NCBI GenBank assembly: GCA_964522605.1
Contig: CAZFWV010000032.1
Location: 1 to 36,457 of the forward strand
Source: CAVZLD01 sp964522605
Lineage (GTDB): Bacteria; Planctomycetota; Planctomycetia; Pirellulales; Pirellulaceae
Direction of reading: 5' to 3'
Length of the DNA stretch: 36,457 nucleotides
Shown here: in pieces, positions 24,266 through 32,380 of the stretch
Position numbering within the stretch: the stretch's first letter is position 1
Layout of the letters: every line of letters starts with the position of its first letter
The notes under the pieces: model-generated
Database searches by the model: none
The model's input: only the letters and a program-made list of their open reading frames with translations
What the model was told of the DNA's origin: nothing
Translations under genes and position numbers: made by a program

Positions 24266-25303
24266 ATGCTGTTTGCACCCCGAATCGGCTTGAAACGCCT
24301 CGCGCAACTTAGCCATCGTCTGGGGACGGCCCTTGATGCGGGAGTTGAGGTACGCAAGAGCTGGGATCGCGAGGCCCAGAGCGGGCCCGCATACCACCGC
24401 GCACGGATGCAGCAGATTAGCCGCGGGATCAGTCGCGGTCAGAGTGTCCCGGAAGCCGTGCGCCAAACGGGTGACTACTTTCCCGAGTTCTTCCGCGAAA
24501 TGGTCGAATTGGGAGACCGCACCGGCCGCCTCGACCGCGTGCTGAAACGCCTTGCGGAACATTACGATCACTTGGTCAGTCTGCGGTGGATTTTCCTTGC
24601 CGGGATCGCCTGGCCGGTCATCGAACTGCTGATTGCGATCGGAGTGATCGGTGTGCTGATTGCCGTTCTCGGTTGGGTATCTCGCGTGACCGGCGAAACA
24701 ACCGATCTGCTCGGATTCGGACTCGTGGGTGTCTCGGGCCTGATCCGTTATGCCGTCATGTTGTCAGTCTTGGCCGGTTGCGGCTACGGCATCTACCTCC
24801 TGTTTACTCGGGGTCCCCTGGCCGGTCTCTCGTCTCGCGTACTGATGGCCATCCCGGGGATTGGCGCGAGTCTGCGTGTGATGTCGCTGGCTCGGATGGC
24901 TTGGACATTGGGCCTGGCGATTGATGCCGGTGCTGACGTTCGTCGGTCGATGCAACTGGCACTCAAGAGCACGGTGAATCCGTACTACACGCAGCACGGG
25001 GACGAAATCGATCGGGGGATTCGGTCAGGGCAGGAGTTGCACACGACGTTGCGGAATACGGGGGCGTTTTCCGAAGAATTTCTCGATGCGGTTCAAGTTG
25101 GAGAGGAGTCCGGCCGGATCAGCGAATCGCTACTGAAGCTTGCGGAGCAATACCGGAGTCAGGCCCGCGCACTCGGAACAGGATTGGCCGTGGCAGCCTC
25201 GGTGGCCGTCTGGATGTTTGTCGCGATGATTCTGATCTTCTTGATCTTCCGACTGTTCGGCGCGTACATGGGCGTGCTGAACGGTGCACTTGAAGGCATC
25301 TGA
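24266..25303 (+). CDS. Type II secretion / type IV pilus inner-membrane protein, GspF/PilC-like
   Basis: Inner-membrane platform protein of a type II secretion or type IV pilus system. ATG 24266 follows GGGAG. The 345-aa product has the family's duplicated T2SSF domain: repeat one about 10-130 (LAQLSHRLGTALDAGVEVRK ... FREMVELGDRTGRLDRVLKR) and repeat two about 210-335 (MARMAWTLGLAIDAGADVRR-like ... FLDAVQVGEESGRISESLLK), each followed by membrane helices near 110-135, 165-190 and 310-335. It is shorter than typical GspF/PilC (about 400 aa) because the usual N-terminal cytoplasmic extension is missing. No ATPase, pseudopilin or secretin gene is nearby, so it is an orphan here and its machine must be encoded elsewhere. 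Function within a particular system cannot be assigned. Confidence 0.88.
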   Translation: MLFAPRIGLKRLAQLSHRLGTALDAGVEVRKSWDREAQSGPAYHRARMQQISRGISRGQSVPEAVRQTGDYFPEFFREMVELGDRTGRLDRVLKRLAEHYDHLVSLRWIFLAGIAWPVIELLIAIGVIGVLIAVLGWVSRVTGETTDLLGFGLVGVSGLIRYAVMLSVLAGCGYGIYLLFTRGPLAGLSSRVLMAIPGIGASLRVMSLARMAWTLGLAIDAGADVRRSMQLALKSTVNPYYTQHGDEIDRGIRSGQELHTTLRNTGAFSEEFLDAVQVGEESGRISESLLKLAEQYRSQARALGTGLAVAASVAVWMFVAMILIFLIFRLFGAYMGVLNGALEGI

Positions 25304-25331
25304 TCGCTTGAACAGAAACTGGAGATTGGCG

Positions 25332-25441
25332 GCCGCGGAAGAACGCGGAGAGCCGCAGATCCAGAGCACATTGAGCCCAGACGACACTGTCTGCAGCTTG
25401 TTCCGCTGCTCGGATCAGCGTCATCCGCGGTGATCCGCGGC
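25332..25441. repeat. Imperfect inverted repeat (GCCGCGGA type)
   Basis: Arms 25332-25361 and 25413-25441 are imperfect reverse complements built from CGCGG-containing units (GCCGCGGAAGAACGCGGA against the complement of TCCGCGGTGATCCGCGGC). They fill the 151-nt gap between the convergent secretion F and msrA genes and could act as a bidirectional transcription stop. Degenerate, so probably an old copy of a dispersed repeat. Confidence 0.55.
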
Positions 25442-25454
25442 GATCATTTCCCAA

Positions 25455-26183
25455 TCAAGGTTGCAGGTCGGAACGCTTCAGCAGACCCATCTTCTTGAAC
25501 TTCGGCAGGATGTTCGCTCGGCAGTATGGGTTCTCAGGGTTCTTCTCGAAGTACTCCTGGTGGTAATCTTCCGCCTTATAGAAATCACTCGCTGGGACGA
25601 TCTCGGTCACGATCTTGCTGCGAAATTTGCGCGTCAAATTCCACTTCTCTTTCGATTCCTCCGCTGCCTTTCGCTGTGCTTCATTGTGATAGAAGATCGC
25701 GGATCGGTACTGTGTGCCCACATCGAATCCCTGGCGGTTCAGCGTGGTCGGGTCGTGTATCTGCCAGAAGATGTCCAGCAGCTTGTCGAGCGGCAGTTTC
25801 TGGGGATCGAACTGAACCTGAACGACTTCGGCATGACCGGTCAAACCGGTGCAGACCTGTTGATACGTGGGATTCGGGACGTTGCCTCCCATATAGCCCG
25901 AAACGACCGACTCGACGCCTTCGATCCGGTCGAGTACGGCCTCGATGCACCAGAAACATCCCGCGCCGAGTGTGATCGTCTCGCGTTGCGCCATCGAGGA
26001 ATCCCCTTGGTCTTTCGTATCGTCTTGGGTCTCCGATTGATCGGCGACCAGTCGCGTTCTCATTGTTTGCTCACCCGACCCCGTCTGGGAAGGCCTCGTT
26101 GAGGTTTCCGTGTCGGAGGAACAGCCTGTCACGCAGAGGGCAAGGCAGGCGGTGAGTGCGAGGGAAAGATGTTGAACCGTCAT
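25455..26183 (-). CDS. msrA: Peptide-methionine (S)-S-oxide reductase MsrA, lipoprotein form
   Basis: Reduces the S epimer of methionine sulfoxide in proteins. The catalytic motif GCFWC is at 75-79 (nucleophile Cys76), followed by family segments GVESVVSGYMGG, TGHAEVVQVQFDP, FWQIHDPTTLNRQGFDVGTQY and the C-terminal NPENPYCRANILPKFKK. The extra N-terminus is a lipoprotein signal: TACLALCVTGC with Cys21 as the lipidated residue, then an unstructured, charged linker (22-62). This places the enzyme on the outside of a membrane rather than in the cytoplasm. An internal ATG at MAQRETITLGAGCFWC would yield a cytoplasmic form, so two starts may be used. Resolving electrons would have to come from an exported thiol system, which is not seen nearby. 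Confidence 0.95.
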   Translation of the reverse strand: MTVQHLSLALTACLALCVTGCSSDTETSTRPSQTGSGEQTMRTRLVADQSETQDDTKDQGDSSMAQRETITLGAGCFWCIEAVLDRIEGVESVVSGYMGGNVPNPTYQQVCTGLTGHAEVVQVQFDPQKLPLDKLLDIFWQIHDPTTLNRQGFDVGTQYRSAIFYHNEAQRKAAEESKEKWNLTRKFRSKIVTEIVPASDFYKAEDYHQEYFEKNPENPYCRANILPKFKKMGLLKRSDLQP

Positions 26184-26220
26184 CAGGCGAACCTCCCGGG
26201 CGGCAGAGGGGGATTCTTTT

Positions 26221-26249
26221 GTTTAACCGCGTGCCCAGCGGGCCGCGCG
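26221..26249. repeat. Partial copy of the cloverleaf element
   Basis: 29 nt starting GTTTAACCGCGTGCCCAGCG are identical to the reverse complement of 13645-13673. The mini-hairpin GCCC-AGC-GGGC is retained. The rest of the cloverleaf is missing, and a second GTTTAAC (26258-26264) follows in direct rather than inverted orientation, as if the element was deleted or rearranged. It lies upstream of msrA in a 203-nt gap without genes. Confidence 0.8.
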
Positions 26250-26386
26250 TGATGCTCGTTTAACTGCCGCCCGCATGCTGGATGCCGGACCGTGCTGCGG
26301 CGGGCGAGAGTCACAAGCTGAATTCAATTAAAAAGAACCGACGATTTGCCGCCATCTTAACCGCAAAAACCTCAACCCCATCATCC

Positions 26387-27118
26387 TCAGGCATAGGCCT
26401 GGCTCAACGGCTTGATCACGACCTCCGGAACATGGGCTTGAGGGGGCAACTGCGCAACGGTGAGGACAATCTGTGCGACGTCGTCGGGGCGGAGGATTCG
26501 TTGCCGATGTTCAGGCGTGACGGGACGCGGACGCTGCAGCAAAATGGGCGTATCGACTTCGCCGGGGTAGATGTTCGTCACCCGGATCCCGCGTTGTGCC
26601 TCCTCCAGGCCGACCGCAGTCGCAAGTCCGGTTGAGGCGAACTTCGAGGCACAGTAGGCGATGCCCCCCAGGTCGGCGGCTCGTTTTCCGGCGATCGATG
26701 AGATATTCACGATCAGTCCTTCGCCCCGCTCCCGCATCTGCGGCAGAACGGCCCAGAGGCAGTTGTAGGTCCCGGTCGCGTTGATCGCCATCACTTGATC
26801 CCATTGTTCAGGGGCCATTTCGACCATGGAGCGTGTTTTGATGTTCACGCCGGCAGCGTGGACGAGCAGGTCAATTTGTCCCAATTCGTGCGTCGCCCAC
26901 TCGACGAGCGCGACGACCGTCTTGCGATCCGACACGTCCACGGTGTGAGCCTGCATCGGGGGCCCTGGCGGGGACTGCGCGACGGTGGCTTGCAGAGTGT
27001 CCGGTCGCCGGCCCGCGACGACGACCTGCCAGCCGGCGCGGGTCAAAGCCCAGGCGCAGGCTTGCCCGATCCCGCTGCCACCGCCGGTGATCAGAGCTTT
27101 TTTCTTTCCCCATGTCAT
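26387..27118 (-). CDS. Short-chain dehydrogenase/reductase (SDR)
   Basis: A 243-aa classical SDR oxidoreductase, cytoplasmic, substrate unknown. The cofactor motif TGGGSGIG is at 11-18; the Arg residues after the second strand (AGRRPD, 35-40) favour NADP(H). HAAG (87-90) corresponds to the NNAG motif, and the catalytic residues are Ser140 or Ser141 (NISS), Tyr155 and Lys159 (YCASK). The segment IYPGEVDTPIL near the C-terminus is the usual PG motif after the active site. The ATG at 27118 opens directly into the first beta strand. It is divergent from the RDD gene and monocistronic; no pathway context is visible. Confidence 0.93.
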   Translation of the reverse strand: MTWGKKKALITGGGSGIGQACAWALTRAGWQVVVAGRRPDTLQATVAQSPPGPPMQAHTVDVSDRKTVVALVEWATHELGQIDLLVHAAGVNIKTRSMVEMAPEQWDQVMAINATGTYNCLWAVLPQMRERGEGLIVNISSIAGKRAADLGGIAYCASKFASTGLATAVGLEEAQRGIRVTNIYPGEVDTPILLQRPRPVTPEHRQRILRPDDVAQIVLTVAQLPPQAHVPEVVIKPLSQAYA

Positions 27119-27208
27119 TCGTTTTGATCCTTTCCGAGTCTGTCGTGCGGTGACGCGACCCGCAGCCCCGGGGTCGCGTCAGTTGCGGGGGGTAGGGTTT
27201 TGGAAATA

Positions 27209-28168
27209 ATGAGTATCGCATCCTCCGACCGGGGCCGTTCGGCGTTCCAACCAGAATCAGATTGTGTGGCAATGGCACGAGAATTCAAGCAGATCGATTG
27301 CACGATCGACGTGGTGACGCCCGAAAACATTGCCTTTCAGTATGAAGTGGCGGGACCGTTCCGACGATTACCCGCATTCTTGATCGACGTTCTGCTGCGA
27401 TTCGCGGTTTGGATTGGATTCTTGATTCTGATTGGGATTGCGGGTGTGATGAGTGGGCCCGGAGGCGGTGCGTTGGCCATCGCGCTCTGGCTGCTGCTGT
27501 GGTTTGCGATGGAGTGGTTTTACGGCGGGCTGCTGGAGACATTTTGGAACGGTCAGACCGTTGGCAAACGGCTGATGGGGATCCGCGTTCTGGGTGTCGA
27601 TGGGCAGCCCATCGATGGCCTGCAGGCGGTGATGCGGAACATTCTTCGACTGGTCGATTTGATGCCCTTCTTGCCGTTGATGGCGATTGTGGGCTCGGAA
27701 GGTCCATGGATCCTCCCAATCGGAGTGTTGGGGTTGGTCACCTCGATGCTGAATCGCCGTTTTCAGCGATTGGGGGATCTTGTGTGCGGGACGATGGTCG
27801 TCGTTGAGAATCCCGGCTGGGTCTTGCGGACGGTGAAACTGGATGATCCGCGCATTGCCGAGTTGGCGGCAGAACTGCCGGCGAGCTTTCAAGTTGTGGG
27901 AAAGCTCGCACAGGCTCTGGCGGCGTATGTGGAGCGACGATCTGGTTTATCGTCGGCGCGACGCGAGGAGATTGCGTTCCACTTAGGGAATCCGCTTGCA
28001 CAGCGACTGGGGTTGCCCGCGGACACGAGCCACGACCTGCTGCTGTGTGCACTCTACTATCGGACTTTCGTGGTGAATCGATCATTGTCGCAGTCGGAAC
28101 AAGACGAATTGTCTCAGCTACTTAAACGTTCCGACCGCCAAGGTTTAGCCACGCTCGTTACGAGGTGA
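27209..28168 (+). CDS. RDD-family membrane protein (first gene of the MoxR cluster)
   Basis: A 319-aa membrane protein with an RDD domain: VAGPFRRLPAFLIDVLLRF (Arg-Asp signature in RxxAxxID form), several membrane helices, then NGQTVGKRLMGIRVLGVDG and NRRFQRLGDLVCGTMVV, which are hallmark RDD segments. The C-terminal 100 residues are soluble and helical. ATG 27209 follows GGAAAT; ATG 27272 (MAREFKQIDCTIDVVTPENI) is an alternative with no ribosome-binding site but a more family-like beginning. Some RDD proteins act as ion antiporters, but in the RDD-SpoIIM-DUF4129-MoxR-DUF58 gene setting the role is not established. Its stop codon is immediately followed by the next gene's start, indicating an operon. 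Confidence 0.87.
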   Translation: MSIASSDRGRSAFQPESDCVAMAREFKQIDCTIDVVTPENIAFQYEVAGPFRRLPAFLIDVLLRFAVWIGFLILIGIAGVMSGPGGGALAIALWLLLWFAMEWFYGGLLETFWNGQTVGKRLMGIRVLGVDGQPIDGLQAVMRNILRLVDLMPFLPLMAIVGSEGPWILPIGVLGLVTSMLNRRFQRLGDLVCGTMVVVENPGWVLRTVKLDDPRIAELAAELPASFQVVGKLAQALAAYVERRSGLSSARREEIAFHLGNPLAQRLGLPADTSHDLLLCALYYRTFVVNRSLSQSEQDELSQLLKRSDRQGLATLVTR

Positions 28169-29143
28169 ATGATGCAGATTGGCGAATGGTTGGCGTTACG
28201 GCGCAATCAGTGGGCCGAGTTGGAGCAACTGTGTTTACAGCTTGAAGGCAAACGTCGGCGTTCGCTCGAATCGCAGACGATTGTCCGATTCGCCTCCCTC
28301 TACCGTTCTGCCTGCGCCGATTTAGCGCTCGCCGACGCCTATGAATTGCCGCCAATGACAGTGCAGTATCTGCATCGTTTGGTGGGTCGGGCGCACAATC
28401 AGCTGTACCGGAGTCGCGTTTTCAATATCGCCGTCTGGGGGCGCATTTTGTTTCAGGAGGTGCCCCAGCAGATCTTTCAAGATGGTTGCGTCCAGTTAGC
28501 CTTTCTGTTGTTTTGGGGCGTATTCCTTATCTCCGCTTTCCTGGCGGCTTCGCCGCAGATCTGGCCGGATTATGCGGTTCAGATTTTGGGGGACGCGATG
28601 CTGGATCAATTGGAATCGAGCTTCAGTCAGCAGATTGGAGGCAGGAATGCGTTGATCGACCCACTGATGGCCAGCTTTTACATTTATCACAATACGGGCA
28701 TCGGCTTGAAGTGTTTCGCCGGCGGTTTACTGATCATTCCAGGGATTCTGATCACCACGTTCAACGCGGCTTCCTTAGGTGCATCTTTTGGCTACATGGC
28801 GCGGCCGGATGTGACGCAGGGCGTCAATTTCTATCACTTCGTGACCGCCCATGGACCGTTTGAGTTGACGGCGATCGTTCTTTCGGCGGGTGCCGGGCTG
28901 CGGCTGGGATTGTCCTGGCTCAAGACGGATGGCTGGTCACGGGTCGCTTCACTGCGGCGAACCGCGCGGCAGGCAATGCCGATCATGGGTGCCGCCATGT
29001 TGCTATTCTTCATGGCTGCGTTGATCGAAGCGTTTCTTTCGCCGTCGGCAGCGCCCTACGTCGTTAAAGCCACCGTCGCGCTGATCTGCAGTGGTCTGTT
29101 GATGTTCTATTTCGTTGTGCTTGGCTATCCGCGAAAGGAATAG
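28169..29143 (+). CDS. SpoIIM-like (stage II sporulation protein M family) membrane protein
   Basis: A 324-aa polytopic membrane protein of the SpoIIM/DUF95 type. The N-terminal 90 residues are soluble and helical (RRNQWAELEQLCLQLEGKRR); membrane segments follow at about 110-130, 180-205, 225-250, 265-290 and 295-320. The family-typical stretch is FYIYHNTGIGLKCFAGGLL and later HGPFELTAIVLSAGAGLRLG (HGxxE motif). In Bacillus SpoIIM takes part in peptidoglycan remodelling at engulfment; planctomycetes do not sporulate, and the family is widely found beside RDD and MoxR genes, so a membrane-remodelling or transport role is only inferred. ATG 28169 or ATG 28172 are both possible, using GAGGTGA that overlaps the RDD stop codon. 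The next gene starts at 29145, 1 nt after its stop. Confidence 0.88.
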   Translation: MMQIGEWLALRRNQWAELEQLCLQLEGKRRRSLESQTIVRFASLYRSACADLALADAYELPPMTVQYLHRLVGRAHNQLYRSRVFNIAVWGRILFQEVPQQIFQDGCVQLAFLLFWGVFLISAFLAASPQIWPDYAVQILGDAMLDQLESSFSQQIGGRNALIDPLMASFYIYHNTGIGLKCFAGGLLIIPGILITTFNAASLGASFGYMARPDVTQGVNFYHFVTAHGPFELTAIVLSAGAGLRLGLSWLKTDGWSRVASLRRTARQAMPIMGAAMLLFFMAALIEAFLSPSAAPYVVKATVALICSGLLMFYFVVLGYPRKE

Positions 29144-29144
29144 C

Positions 29145-30017
29145 GTGCAGCTTGACCGTACCGAGATCGCGATCCGAGAGCGGACGGCAGCCGATCTGCT
29201 GGATCTAGCGCTTCGCGTGACATCTGCCTACATCGGACCACTCCTGATGTGGACCGGTTGTCTGGCATTGCCCTTCGCTCTGCTGAATGGATGGCTCACG
29301 TGGCACATTGTGGCCGACGAGTATAACGCGTCGACCATTTTTCGCTTCACATTGTTGATGAGCGAACTGGTTTTCCTGGAAGCTCCCTTCGCTACGATGG
29401 CGGTGGTTTTGTTTCTGGGGCGTGCGATGTTCCGGCAGGCTGCCACAGGAATCCTCCACGACCTGAAGCATCTCGCTCCGCGGATTCTCTGGACCGAATT
29501 CCTTCGGGGCTCGTTGTTCGGTCTGTTTCTGGCCTGTTTGATCGACCCGGAATCGGAGTTGGCTGCCGCCGAATCGTTCTTGCCCTTTGTCTGCTGTTAT
29601 GTATTTCTCGTGCGGGCCCTGCGGCCGTTCACGAATGAGATTGTGCTGTTGGAGCGAAACCCGTTGCGCTCCGCAAATCCGCAGGTCATCACCGTCGCGC
29701 GTCGAAGTCGCGCATTGCAGGGACCGAGCAGTGGGGATCTGTTTGGTCGCTCGATTGCCATCTGTGGTGCCACGATCGTGTTAACCGTTTGCCTGATGCT
29801 TTCCTGGTGGTTTGTTTTGGGTGTCGTGACGAGTCGGTGGAATTGGGGACCGCTGATGGTTCGCGGGATCGTTCCCCTTTCCCTCTGGCTGGCCGTGGTC
29901 TATGCCACCGTCGCGCGGTTCCTCAGTTACCTGGACTTGCGAATTCGTCGGGAGGGTTGGGAAGTCGAGCTCAAGGTGCGGGCTGCGGCCAACCAACTGA
30001 AAGGGCAGACGATATGA
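29145..30017 (+). CDS. Unrecognised polytopic membrane protein in the MoxR cluster
   Basis: I do not recognise a family. GTG 29145 is the chosen start: AAAGGAA lies 6 nt upstream, and it is 1 nt after the SpoIIM stop. The 290-aa product has about six hydrophobic segments: GPLLMWTGCLALPFALLNGW, FTLLMSELVFLEAPFATMAV, FLRGSLFGLFLACLID, FLPFVCCYVFLVRAL, IAICGATIVLTVCLMLSWWF and GIVPLSLWLAVVYATVARFL. The conserved-looking polar segment RPFTNEIVLLERNPL sits between the fourth and fifth. No catalytic or binding motif is evident. Its stop overlaps the next gene's ATG (ATGA at 30014-30017), implying translational coupling. By position it should be a membrane partner of the RDD/SpoIIM/DUF4129 proteins. 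Confidence 0.85.
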   Translation: MQLDRTEIAIRERTAADLLDLALRVTSAYIGPLLMWTGCLALPFALLNGWLTWHIVADEYNASTIFRFTLLMSELVFLEAPFATMAVVLFLGRAMFRQAATGILHDLKHLAPRILWTEFLRGSLFGLFLACLIDPESELAAAESFLPFVCCYVFLVRALRPFTNEIVLLERNPLRSANPQVITVARRSRALQGPSSGDLFGRSIAICGATIVLTVCLMLSWWFVLGVVTSRWNWGPLMVRGIVPLSLWLAVVYATVARFLSYLDLRIRREGWEVELKVRAAANQLKGQTI

Positions 30018-31033
30018 TCGCGTGCAGATGGTGGGTCGCGGTCGTCGTTGGCGTCGCGTTCGGGTCTTCGAGTGGAGACAGCGGCTACTGGCTTGATGCA
30101 ATTCGGGCTAACTTGGCCGATGTGCGTTCGCCCATCAGCCACGACGTACAGAAACCCGAAGCGCCCGTTTCGAAGTTGCACATTTCGACAGCACGTAGCC
30201 GAATTCGTGAGAATTCGGAGACGTCTCGTAGGGAGAACCCGTTCGCACAGCCCCCGAATTCTCACGAATTCGGCAACGGACAACTTCAAAAAACGCCAGC
30301 GAAGGGGTCCGGGCAACACGGCATCCTGTCGGCGATGGATGCGAGCGAATTTCCCGCCGTGGAAGCCGGCGCGGAAGGCCTGCGCGATGCGGCACGATTT
30401 CCCTGGTACGACGCGGAAGCGGACCGGTTGCGACCGGTTCGACTGCCGCCGTATGAGCCCTTGCTTCAGCCGTCCGATTGGAACTGGCAGCCTCCCAATC
30501 CCCAGCCCATTCCACGAGGCAGGTGGTGGTGGCTGAAGTGGGTTGCCGCGGCCTTTCTCGCCTTCCTGCTGTTTCTGATTCTGTTCTTCCTGCTGCGCGC
30601 TCTGATCGAACGTTATCGTCCCGAAGGCGCCGGGCGGGGCGGCGGCGATGGGAGTGATGGTGCGACGGAAGCAGATCGAATCGAAAGTCTTCCGTTTCGG
30701 ATCGAGCGGCCGCAGACGAACCTGCTGGCCGAAGCCCGGCGACATTACCTCGCGGGTGATTACGGCGAAGCGATGATCTACTTGTTCAGCTATCAATTGG
30801 TTCAGTTGGATAAGCGCCACTTGATCCGTCTGGCACGCGGCAAGACGAATCGCCAGTACTTGCGTGAGTTGCGAACGTCACTTCCTTTGCGGAGCATGTT
30901 GTCTTCGGCAATGGTTGCATTTGAAGATGTCTTCTTCGGCCACCATCCACTCAGTCGCGAACGTTTTGAGGCCTGCTGGAATCGGCTTGATGAGTTTCAC
31001 CGATTGATCCAGCTTCCCTTGGAGAGCGCTTGA
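30014..31033 (+). CDS. DUF4129-domain membrane protein carrying an in-frame palindromic insertion
   Basis: A 339-aa single-span protein. ATG 30014 overlaps the previous stop (ATGA). N-terminal signal-like segment MIACRWWVAVVVGVAFGSSS, an extracytoplasmic region to residue 170, a membrane helix (about 175-195, WVAAAFLAFLLFLILFFLLR) and a C-terminal DUF4129 domain (about 232-335; EARRHYLAGDYGEAMIYLFS, LARGKTNRQYLREL). DUF4129 proteins typically accompany MoxR ATPases and DUF58 proteins; their function is unknown. Oddity: residues about 47-98 (including STARSRIRENSE and QPPNSHEFGNGQLQ) are encoded by copy B of the palindromic element, which is open in this frame and adds about 40-50 residues to the extracytoplasmic region without disrupting the signal, helix or domain. 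Confidence 0.85.
   Translation: MIACRWWVAVVVGVAFGSSSGDSGYWLDAIRANLADVRSPISHDVQKPEAPVSKLHISTARSRIRENSETSRRENPFAQPPNSHEFGNGQLQKTPAKGSGQHGILSAMDASEFPAVEAGAEGLRDAARFPWYDAEADRLRPVRLPPYEPLLQPSDWNWQPPNPQPIPRGRWWWLKWVAAAFLAFLLFLILFFLLRALIERYRPEGAGRGGGDGSDGATEADRIESLPFRIERPQTNLLAEARRHYLAGDYGEAMIYLFSYQLVQLDKRHLIRLARGKTNRQYLRELRTSLPLRSMLSSAMVAFEDVFFGHHPLSRERFEACWNRLDEFHRLIQLPLESA
30172..30287. repeat. Palindromic element, copy B, inside a coding sequence
   Basis: Same 116-bp core length as copy A. Left hairpin unit CCGAATTCGTGAGAATTCGG at 30199-30218, right unit (TCAC loop) at 30254-30273. The last outer bases are slightly decayed (GGCAACGGACAACTTC against GGCTACGTGCAACTTC in copy A). Similarity to copy A extends out on the left to about 30152 (AACCCGAAGCGCC) and on the right to about 30300. 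It is translated as part of the DUF4129 protein. Confidence 0.9.
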
Positions 31034-31034
31034 A

Positions 31035-32327
31035 TTGAATATTGATTGCCGAACTCTGAATTGGCTGATTCTGCTGCTCGGGCTGCTGTCGGGCTGTCGC
31101 GAATCGGTGACCGGTGGATACGGACAACGTCGCGGTGCGGACGGCGGGCGCAGCGTGAACGGGACCGGTGTGCTGGCGCACATGTTTGAGCAAGCGGGGT
31201 ATCAGGTTTCGAGTTGGCGCCGACTCTCACCGAAATTAGACCGCGAACAGGTCATTGTCTGGTTTCCGAACGACTTCGCCTCGCCGACGGATGAGCAGAT
31301 CAACTATTTCGAATCCTGGCTGAATGCCGAATCGGGGCGGACGCTCATTTATGTCGGACGCGACTACGATGCCTTGCTCGATTACTGGCAGCAGATGCTG
31401 AATCGCGTCGAGGCAGAGCAACGGATCGAGATTCGCCGAGTGCTGGCGGAAGCTCAATCTCGGCATATGGTCCGTCGGCAGGAGCCGGTCACGTCGCTCT
31501 CCTGCCGATGGTTTACCCTCGATCCGCAACAAACGGCTCCGTCCCTCGATTCGTTGGAAGGTCCTTGGGCCCGCGAGCTGGATCCGTCGGGATTCAACTT
31601 TCACCTGACCACTTTGGTGCATCCGAAGGCCGGTGACGAGCGGGGATACGTCGCGTCTTCCGCCGGCGACATCGACGAAGTCACGGCGAATGCGGAGGGT
31701 GTTCCCGTCGAAGTGGTTTCCTCAATCGAATGGGAAGAAGAGTCTCCTGCCGCGGCGAATGCGGCAGGTTTTCTCGTCGAGACGGCGGGTTCGCTGCATT
31801 TTGAAACGCTGCTGGCCGCAGACGGTCATCTGCTTGTCGGACGCTACTGGCGGCCAAATATCTGGCGTGGAAGCCAGGTTTTTGTCGTCGCGAACGGGGC
31901 GTGGTTATTGAATCTGCCCCTGATTGAGACGGAACATCGGAAGCTGGCGGGGAAGTTGATTGAGGCCTGTGGAGTGCCGGGACGGGTCTGTTTTCTCGAG
32001 AGTGGCCCCGGTGGTTTGAGGATTTCCGACAACGATTCGGTCCTGCCGCTCGAGTTAAAGGCCTTTACGGTTTGGCCGTTGAGTGCGATCCTGATGCACT
32101 TGACGCTGCTGGGAATCCTGTTCTGCTTCTGTGCTTTTCCGATTCTGGGGCGCGCACGGCAACTGCCGCCGGATGGCGTCTCGGATTTCGGCAAACACGT
32201 TGCCGCACTCGGCGATCTGCTCGAACGTCGCGGCGACGCGAATTATGCCCGCCAGAAGCTGGAACAGTACCAGGATTTGACGCAGGGAAAGAGTTCAAAG
32301 AGAGAAGATCGGGCGAGTGGACGGTAA
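31035..32327 (+). CDS. DUF4350-type lipoprotein of the MoxR cluster
   Basis: A 430-aa protein. TTG 31035 is chosen as start: GGAGAG lies 8 nt upstream within the end of the previous gene, and a lipoprotein signal follows (LILLLGLLSGC, lipidated Cys21). The DUF4350-like part covers about 40-300: GTGVLAHMFEQAGYQVSSWR, VIVWFPNDFASPTDEQINYFESWL and a later GRYWRPNIWRGSQVFVVANG with LNLPLIETEHRKLAG. DUF4350 resembles the GATase-like fold of ABC-type uncharacterised transport proteins. A membrane helix (about 345-370, FTVWPLSAILMHLTLLGILF) and a cytoplasmic tail with an arginine/glutamine-rich helix follow. In related clusters a DUF4350 protein lies between DUF4129 and MoxR, as here. The role is unknown. 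Confidence 0.83.
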   Translation: MNIDCRTLNWLILLLGLLSGCRESVTGGYGQRRGADGGRSVNGTGVLAHMFEQAGYQVSSWRRLSPKLDREQVIVWFPNDFASPTDEQINYFESWLNAESGRTLIYVGRDYDALLDYWQQMLNRVEAEQRIEIRRVLAEAQSRHMVRRQEPVTSLSCRWFTLDPQQTAPSLDSLEGPWARELDPSGFNFHLTTLVHPKAGDERGYVASSAGDIDEVTANAEGVPVEVVSSIEWEEESPAAANAAGFLVETAGSLHFETLLAADGHLLVGRYWRPNIWRGSQVFVVANGAWLLNLPLIETEHRKLAGKLIEACGVPGRVCFLESGPGGLRISDNDSVLPLELKAFTVWPLSAILMHLTLLGILFCFCAFPILGRARQLPPDGVSDFGKHVAALGDLLERRGDANYARQKLEQYQDLTQGKSSKREDRASGR

Positions 32328-32380
32328 GCGATCTGACACGATTGCACGATGGATCGTTGTGCCGTCAATGATCCAGGATG

